Origin: Corynespora cassiicola
Lineage: Eukaryota; Ascomycota; Dothideomycetes; Pleosporales; Corynesporascaceae
DNA length: 64,000 nucleotides
Reading direction: 5' to 3'
Assembly: GCA_022059125.1 (NCBI GenBank)
Contig: JAEUWY010000001.1
Location: 4,898,001 to 4,962,000 of the forward strand
The position numbers and the translations under genes were made by a program. Under the pieces are notes generated by a model. The model was not told where the DNA came from, did not search any database, and worked only from the letters and a program-made list of their open reading frames with translations. Below, one piece after another: positions 57,616-64,000 of the stretch (the stretch's first letter is position 1; each line of letters begins with the position of its first letter).

Positions 57616-60429
57616 ATGGACACGCCAGAAGGGCCATGGGCCTCAACCAGGACCAGTTCGCGCCCGGCCTCACAGAAATCCGCGCGTTCCTCACGCTCAC
57701 CCCGGTCACGCCCTTCCAGCAGGACATCGGCCTCGGAACAGACGCCGCTGCTCGTACGCGAAGACCGGAGCGACGACGAGGAAGAACAACATGAGACGGA
57801 AGAACAGACTCCGGCGACCACGTCGCTCCTGCGCTCGCTGAGCGGGTCTTTTGCGAGTGGCAAGAAGGCTCCTGCCTGGAAGAAGAGGTGGCCGAGCATA
57901 CTGGCCCTAGTCATTCTTTTCATCGCCATTATCTTCATCATGCTTGGATTCCTGGCCACCGAGGGCATTGAGGAATATGCCATGCAGGCAGCCGATTTCC
58001 GGCCCACCAGACTGTCCCTGGATTCGTTGACCGATCATGGAGTTAAGGTGCAGGTGGAGGGAGACTTCCGGATGGATGCCTCCAAGGTCCACAAGCAGAG
58101 TGTGCGTAACTTTGGTCGTTTTGGCACCTGGGTCGCTAGGGAGGTCGAGACCGGCCCCACCACCGTCAATGTGTATCTGCCCGAGTATGGGAACGTTCTG
58201 GTTGGCACGGCCAGAGTTCCTGGTGTCAAGGTCAATGTAAGAAATGGACATACCACCCATGTGTCGGTTATCGCCAGCCTGGAGCCTGGATCTTTTGACG
58301 GAATCCGCAACATTGCCAACGACTGGATGGATGGCCGCCTTGGACAGCTCCGTATCAAGGGCAAGGCGGAGGTTCCGCTCAAATCCGGTCTCATTCACCT
58401 TGGCAAACAGACTGTCGAGGAGTATATGACATTCCAAGGTATGTAGTTTGGATTCGAAGATGCACTGCAAAAAGGATTGCATACTAATGTACATTCATAT
58501 ATAGGAAGCGATGTCCCTGCGCTCCCCAAATACAACATCTCCAAGCTCAACCTCCGAGAGGCACACGATGGACACAAAGGAATGGGGGCAGATGTCTCCA
58601 TCCAGGTTACCAACGACTTCCCAGTGGAACTCACTGTGCCCCCAGTGGCCGTGGATGTACTGGTCGATGGTTGCCTGCCCTCCGATAAGCACATTATGGT
58701 TGGGACTGCCGAGACGGCCAAGCTTCACGTGGAACCGGAGACTAACTTGGAAGTGAATGTCACCGGACGTGTAGAAAAGCTACCGGACTCACTCACCCAG
58801 GTCTGCCCGGATTCGATGAAGTCTCCCCTGGATTCCTTCCTGGGTAACTACATGCAAGGAGAGGATGCCACCATCTACATTAACTGCTGCAAATTCCCTG
58901 ATCCTTCCACGCCCGCTTGGGCAGGAGAATTGCTCAAGGATATCACTGTACCGATTCCCTTTGCTGGTCGCGATATGGGCAACCTCATCAAGAACTTTAC
59001 TTTGGCCGATGTTCACTTCTTTCTCCCGGATATGTTTGCTGAGCCTGGCACCCCTGAAGCTGCGCCGAAAATTTCCGCCGTGGTCAAAGTCGATATTGGA
59101 CTACCAAACGAAATGAACTTCCCCCTGGATGTAGACCGTGTCAAGGCCGACGCCGATATTTTCTACCACAAGAAGAAGCTTGGAAAATTGAATTTGGAAA
59201 AATGGCAAAAGGCCAATTCCACTCGGATCGAAGGAAATGGCCAGGAAGGACCCACGCTACTTGTCGAGTCCGACATTCAGAAGGCTCCTATCCAGATTCT
59301 CGACGATGATTTGTTCAGCGAAGTCGTTCAAGCGTTGCTGTTTGGAGGCAAGTCAGTGCTCATGGAAGTCAAAGCGGCTGTGAGCGTCGGTGTTGATACG
59401 CCGATGGGTCCATTCGCCGTTCGAGACATTCCCGCTCAAGGAGTGGTACCAGTCAAACGTTCGTGATCCACGATTCCGCGCCGGGCACCAATGCTAACTT
59501 GCATTGTCCAGCAATTGGGGGCGGCAAAGGCGATGATAAAGGCAAGGGTGTACGCTCCCTGGCCCCCAAAATCGGCAACCTCTCGATCATCGACACTTCA
59601 CCTACATCCATCACGCTACAAGCGCTCGTAAACTTGACGAACCCCACCAACTACTCTGCCACGGTCCCTTATTTCAATATCAACATCCTTGTCAACGATA
59701 CTGTCCTCGGACAGGCGACTGCCGAAGATATCTACGTACATCCTGGAAACAACACAAATATACAAATCACCGCTGTGTGGGATCCTACAAAGAACAGCGG
59801 CGAAGAAGGCAAAGCCATTGGAAAGGAGCTTCTTTCCCAATACGTATCAGGTCAGTCGCACTCATACTCATCTTCTCCCCCATAAATTGACATCTCTAGG
59901 CTTTAACACTTCTCTCACTCTTCAAACCCACAGTGGCTCCATTCCAGCCCAGCCCGCTCTCGGTTCCCTCCTCTCCAACTTCCCCATCACATTACCAGCC
60001 CCACATCTCTCAACCCCCAAGAAGCCCTCCGATGGCGACGACCCCGACGACCCGGAAAAAGAAGCCCCGCACTTCATCCGCGACGCCACCATGCACATCA
60101 TTTCGTCTACCGCAATCTTCACCCTGTCCTCCCCCTTCGCCGCCACGACCCTGTACATCACCCGCCTGAACGCAACCGCCTTCTACGACGGCCACCCATC
60201 CGGAACTATCCTCTACGAAATGCCCTTCGCCGTTCCCCCTGGCCTCTCCGAGACGCCGCGCTTGCCTGTCGACTGGAGCTTGGGAAGTGTAGGGTACGAG
60301 GCTATCAAGAAGGCGCTAGGTGGCACGTTGAGGCTGAGTGCGTTTGCGCATGTGGGCATCAGGATTGGGCATTGGAGGGAGGAGATTTGGTATCAGGGTG
60401 GGAAGATTGGGGCCAAGGTTAGATTGTAA
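57616..60429 (+). CDS. Single-pass vacuolar-type membrane protein, Tag1/DUF3712-like
   Basis: Exons 57616-58438, 58505-59458, 59512-59850 and 59900-60429 give 881 residues from the ATG in context CCGCCATGG; an in-frame ATG at 57475 would add 47. Residues 1-90 are Ser/Arg-rich and acidic, with EQTPLL (41-46), an ExxxLL acidic-dileucine signal of the kind used for AP-3 sorting to the vacuole. One membrane helix follows (about 93-113, ILALVILFIAIIFIMLGFLA). The 770-residue remainder is beta-rich and repetitive, with several LEA-like/DUF3712-type modules (for example LTDHGVKVQVEGDF, GADVSIQVTNDFPVELTVP, LVNLTNPTNYSATVPYFNI), likely in the vacuole lumen. The layout resembles yeast Tag1 (Ylr173w), which helps terminate starvation autophagy. 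The membrane topology is well supported; the Tag1 link is inference from architecture. Confidence 0.82.
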
Positions 60430-61076
60430 GCGTTTTGGTAAGATTGATTAGGGATGGAGGGGAATGGGTGTAGAGTATGTATAGACGGTTTTTGTGGGAT
60501 TAGCTTGGGATTGGGATTAGGGTTGGGGGCGTTTGGGCTGGATACTACTAGTCTTTGTTTTCCTTGGCTACAACTACTACTTATATCTTGTGGGCAAGAC
60601 GTTGAATCGTCTGTCGATATATGCATATGTTTCTTTTGTGTGTACACATGTGTTTTCGAGATGTTGAGGTGTGCTGTGAGGCTGCAACGTACTGTACGCT
60701 GCCATAGATTCTTGTCCTATCCGTCTCGATGTGAAATGAATGACTCGTGTACTAAAGAATCCCCAATGAGGAATGAGCACATGTACCCCTGAAAAAAATA
60801 ATCCCATACATGTGCCGCCGGGGTATCTTTCCAAGCACCATGGACGCCGTTCCCAAATGCCGGTAGATCTCTAGAAAAAAAATTCAACGCTTTTGATGCG
60901 TGGGAGCATCGTGCTGGGGCAGGCTTGGACTCGCTCGTCCCAAGAATGCCGTACACCACTTTTTCCGTGCCATGCCCACGAGCTCCAGCCCAGAGGAGCG
61001 AGTGAACAGAAACCCCAAGTCAATCCCGATACCGCTCCCCCTCAGCCCGCTAATACCTTCGTCGCCTCGTCCCTGT
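60430..61076. other. Convergent intergenic region
   Basis: About 0.65 kb between the 3' ends of the Tag1-like and SWIM-RING genes. T/G-rich with a short A-run near 60785 and 60875; presumably both 3' UTRs. No gene seen. Confidence 0.55.
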
Positions 61077-62260
61077 CAGCCCCAAGTGCTGCCTCACCCA
61101 AGGATAATGATATGTCGAATAATCTGCCCAACATCAGCGAACCAGCCATCAAAACAGCACCACTCCCCCCCAAACAAGTTCACATACCTCTCCTCCCCGA
61201 AAGCCCCAACCTCCCCGCCACATTGACATACCCCTCCTCCCCCCTCTCCATCCTCTCCATCCCCTCAATCTTCCCCCCAAACGCCCCCTCCCCCCCACCA
61301 TCGCTCTCCCACTCAGACCGACAATACGGACACGTCGCCTTCCCGCTCCTCGCCCTGCGCCACGCGGCCATGCACTCGGCATGCACGTTATTCCCGCAGC
61401 TAGCCTTGCAGTAGGCGACAGCGTCTCTGTCGTCGTCGTCGGCGTCGAACTCGGTGTAGCAGATGGGACACTCGCCCTCTATGGGTTTGCGGTTGGTGTC
61501 CTCGGCGGCTTGGGCGGTTGTTGCGTCTGGGACGGGGGGTGCGGAGGCGAAGAGGGATCTCAGCTCTGTGGGGGTGAGGGCGAGTTGGTAGGCGGTGGGT
61601 TCGGGGGCTTTGAGGACGCGGAGCATGACCTGGACGTCCCGAGTGCGGGGTTAGCTTCTCTTGTCTGCTTGGGCGCCTTTGGGGGTTGGAGAGCGGGGTC
61701 CGCTTTGCGAAGATGGGGGAGTCTACGTACGTAGATGATGTGCTTGCATTGGTTGCCTTTCTTTGCGTGGGGGCAGTCGCATGTCGGGATTTTGCAGATG
61801 TGCTGCGTGTATACGTTCCCCGTGGAGCCGGCCATGAGGACCTTCTCTTCGGGCGCGTCGTCGGTTCCGCAGCGGGTGCGCTCGAGGACGGTGAGGCGCT
61901 GGGTGAGAGCGCGGTTTTTGATTTCTTCGTATGACCTCGGGGGGTATGGGCGAAAGCTGCGCATGCTTGTATTAGATTTTGAGTTGAGCATGGGAATTGG
62001 GTAGCATACCGTCTCAAGCGCTTTTCCTCACCCTCATCTTTGCTAGAGCATTTCTTGCTCTTCTTCTTGGGACGCTTGCTATTTGCATGACTTCCTTGGA
62101 GTGATTGGAAGTCGCCAGTTTCCTCCTTCACCTTTGTTGCCTTCTTTGTTGGTGCATCTTCGTGTTGGTCGGAGGAGTCGAGATCCGTGTACGCGACAGA
62201 CTTGCGCTTGCGCTTGGACGACTCGGCTTTGGGAGACGCGGGTGAAGGTTTGGCGCACAT
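61077..62260 (-). CDS. SWIM-type plus RING zinc-finger protein, putative E3 ubiquitin ligase
   Basis: Minus-strand exons 62260-62010, 61956-61731, 61629-61188 and 61123-61077 give 321 residues. Residues 1-83 are very basic (Lys/Arg-rich, nuclear-localisation-like). A SWIM finger CDCPHAKKGNQCKH spans C143, C145, C154 and H156. A RING finger follows: CPIC (213-216), C...CGNNVHAEC (about 233-245) and CPYC (259-262). Proteins with this order resemble ZSWIM2-type E3 ligases; a ubiquitin-transfer role is inferred. The fourth exon is uncertain: if its intron is retained, translation ends at a TGA at 61180-61182 after SGRRGM, whereas splicing gives a tail DYSTYHYPWVRQHLG that looks more like a conserved terminus. 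Confidence 0.85.
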
Positions 62261-62765
62261 CGTTTTGCTGTAGATTGTAGCAATTGGGGTGATCGGATCC
62301 TATTCAAGTTGTAGGTGACTAGAATATCAAGGTACGGAGTTTGTGTAGATGTATTGGTTGGAATACAGAGCAAGGAGTGGCGATATCGATAGTGACGTTG
62401 CCGCACCGCGAAAGCACGTGCTACCCAAACACCCCGCTTCGGATACTTCCCAGTAGGTGAGTGAAGCCAAATAGATATGAAAAGCCACACTGAGAGAGAG
62501 AGAGAGAGATAGAGAGAGAGAAGTAATAGTCAGGGATTAGACTGGACGGTCCAAAGAAATGAAACCTCTGCTATAAATTCAATTAGTCTCCCATCAAAAC
62601 GCCCAATCAGCCGATTAGTTCAATGAGATTTCGGACCATGATTTGTTCTTGTCACTGAAACTTCGCTGAATTAACTGACCTTTCTACATATAAAACATCA
62701 AAGTTGCTTTTTGAAACTTTTCGTGGTATTCGTGGCCTCATTGGCCCCTCGTCTCAACCTCCTCT
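62261..62765. other. Intergenic region, SWIM-RING promoter and ADE13 3' UTR
   Basis: About 0.5 kb. Contains a (GA)n tract at 62492-62522 and AT-rich sequence near the ADE13 stop. No gene seen. Confidence 0.6.
62492..62522. repeat. (GA)n dinucleotide repeat
   Basis: About 15 GA units with one T interruption; (CT)n on the SWIM-RING coding strand, about 230 bp upstream of its ATG. Confidence 0.95.
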
Positions 62766-64000
62766 CTACACGTGCAACTCGGCAGCTTCAGACAACTTCA
62801 CGCTACCAGCGTCATAGTACTTCTTGAGCGCCTTGCTCACCTCCCTCTCATAGAAAGCATCAACCTGCTCGGGCGACCTACCGATGAACGTTTCAGCCTT
62901 GAGCAGCTCGTCCAACTCACCGAGGATGGGCTTGAAGAACTCCGCTTTCCGGATGCGCTCAATGAGATCGTTATCGCGACCATGCTGCTTGACCTCGGCG
63001 CCAGCTTGGTGGCTGAGCACACGAATCTCCTCGTGGGCATCCTGGCGGGAGACACCCTTCTTGACGAGGGCCATGATGATGTTCTCGGTGGCCATGAAGG
63101 GAAGCTCGGCGTCGACGCGCTTGCGGATGACGGCGGGGTAGACGACGAGGCCGGAGGCGATGTTGTTGAGGAGGATGAGGGAGGCGTCGGCGCTCAGGAA
63201 GGCTTGCGGGATGCACATGCGGCGGATGGCGCTGTCGTCGAGCGTGCGCTCCATCCACTGCGCGGCGTAGGTTGCGGATGCGTCGGCACTGAGGTTGCGG
63301 AGCTTGCGGCCCAACGAGCAGAGACGTTCGCTGCGCATGGGGTTGCGCTTGTAGGCCATGGCCGAGGATCCAATCTGAGTGGATTCAAAGGGCTCCTCGA
63401 GCTCCTTGAAGGAGGCAAGCAGGCGCATGGCCTGGCCAATGTGTTCGCATGTTGCGCCAAAGGAGCTCAGGGCGTTGAGCACATCAGCGTCAATCTTGCG
63501 GGTATATGTCTGGCTGGAGATGATGTATGCCGACTCGAAGCCAGCCTTCTGGGTGACGAGCTCGTCGAGCTTCTCGACCTTGGCGTGGTCGCCGTTGAAG
63601 ATTTGGAGGAACGAGGCCTTTTATGATATCAGTCTAGGCCCTCCTCGCAAGGAGGTAGTCTCATACCTGGGTGCCCGTCGTACCCTTCACACCACGGAAC
63701 CTCAGATCCTCGCGCGCACGCTCAAGGTTCTTCAAGTCCTTGAGCAAATCCTGAATCCACAGGCACGCACGCTTTCCGACTGTCGTCAGCTGTGCGGGCT
63801 GAAGATGGGTGTAGCCCAGGCAGGGCAGGCTCTTGTTCTCCTTTGCAAAGGTCGAGAGCTTCTCGATAACGGTCGCGAGCTTGGGGAGCAAAATGTCCAG
63901 GCCATCGCGGAGGAAGATCTAGTCCAAGTCAGCCATTGCGCCTTCGACAAACACGCTTCCGCTAGCGGGGGCGAATCTATGTACCAAATCCGCATTGTCG
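62766..64000 (-). CDS. ADE13: Adenylosuccinate lyase, 3' part (cut by window edge)
   Basis: Three minus-strand exons are visible: 64000-63985 (continues beyond the window), 63918-63667 and 63617-62766. They encode the last about 370 residues in frame: [18 protein letters not shown], the substrate-binding [30 protein letters not shown], and the fumarase/lyase superfamily signature [10 protein letters not shown] carrying the mobile catalytic loop. The enzyme splits SAICAR to AICAR and adenylosuccinate to AMP, both releasing fumarate, in purine synthesis. The homotetrameric cytosolic enzyme is normally about 480 residues, so roughly 110 N-terminal residues lie to the right of the window. The stop is at 62766-62768 after AAELHV. 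Confidence 0.96.

Noticed and set aside
1..64000. CRISPR arrays, prophage or bacterial operons
   Set aside because: No regularly spaced direct repeats with unique spacers were seen; spliced eukaryotic genes throughout rule out a prokaryotic source.

Overview
The window is nuclear DNA of a filamentous ascomycete, most likely Pezizomycotina and plausibly a Dothideomycete. The evidence is genes split by short GT-AG introns (mostly 45-170 nt), fungal-type orthologues (Sog2, Vfa1, Vtc5, Ilv6, Aco2-type aconitase, fungal RGS protein), no operons, and long simple-repeat-rich intergenic DNA. The class is inferred from gene content and cannot be proved here. Fifteen protein genes are supported, fourteen complete and one cut by the right edge. 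I saw no rRNA, convincing tRNA, CRISPR array or intact transposon.

Layout. 0.7-3.1 kb: C2H2 zinc-finger protein (+). 3.1-10.7 kb: gene desert with microsatellites. 10.7-13.2 kb: divergent pair VFA1 (-) and TatD-family nuclease (+). 14.7-19.8 kb: divergent pair SOG2 (-) and a disordered fungal protein (+). 20.9-23.2 kb: mitochondrial glycerol-3-phosphate dehydrogenase GUT2 (+). 25.2-28.3 kb: RUS/DUF647 protein (+) with a 13-nt micro-exon and two introns near 600 nt. 32.3-33.5 kb: RGS-domain protein (+). 33.5-43.3 kb: second desert, almost 10 kb. 43.3-46.3 kb: VTC5-like SPX/DUF202 protein (-). 48.4-64.0 kb: dense block with ILV6 (-), KHDC4-like two-KH protein (+), Aco2-type aconitase (+), ornithine carbamoyltransferase (-), a Tag1/DUF3712-like vacuolar membrane protein (+), a SWIM-RING protein (-) and the 3' part of adenylosuccinate lyase ADE13 (-).

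How the genes fit together. The right-hand block groups enzymes of branched-chain amino acid, lysine or TCA, arginine and purine synthesis; three of them (ILV6, Aco2-type aconitase, OTC) carry mitochondrial-type N-termini. The ILV6 promoter has a CCG-N4-CGG site of the Leu3/LeuB type, and the ILV6 and OTC divergent promoters share the 9-mer CGTCACGTT. A second loose theme is endosome/vacuole biology (Vfa1 with Vps4, Vtc5 polyphosphate, Tag1-like autophagy termination). These groupings are suggestive, not proof of co-function.

I found no convincing undescribed multi-gene system. The observations most worth testing are the cis-elements in the divergent promoters, the micro-exons, the two gene deserts and the uncharacterised but conserved-looking proteins. 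Splice sites were assigned by eye from GT/AG borders, reading frame and family conservation. Every model was checked for a continuous frame, but none has transcript support here.
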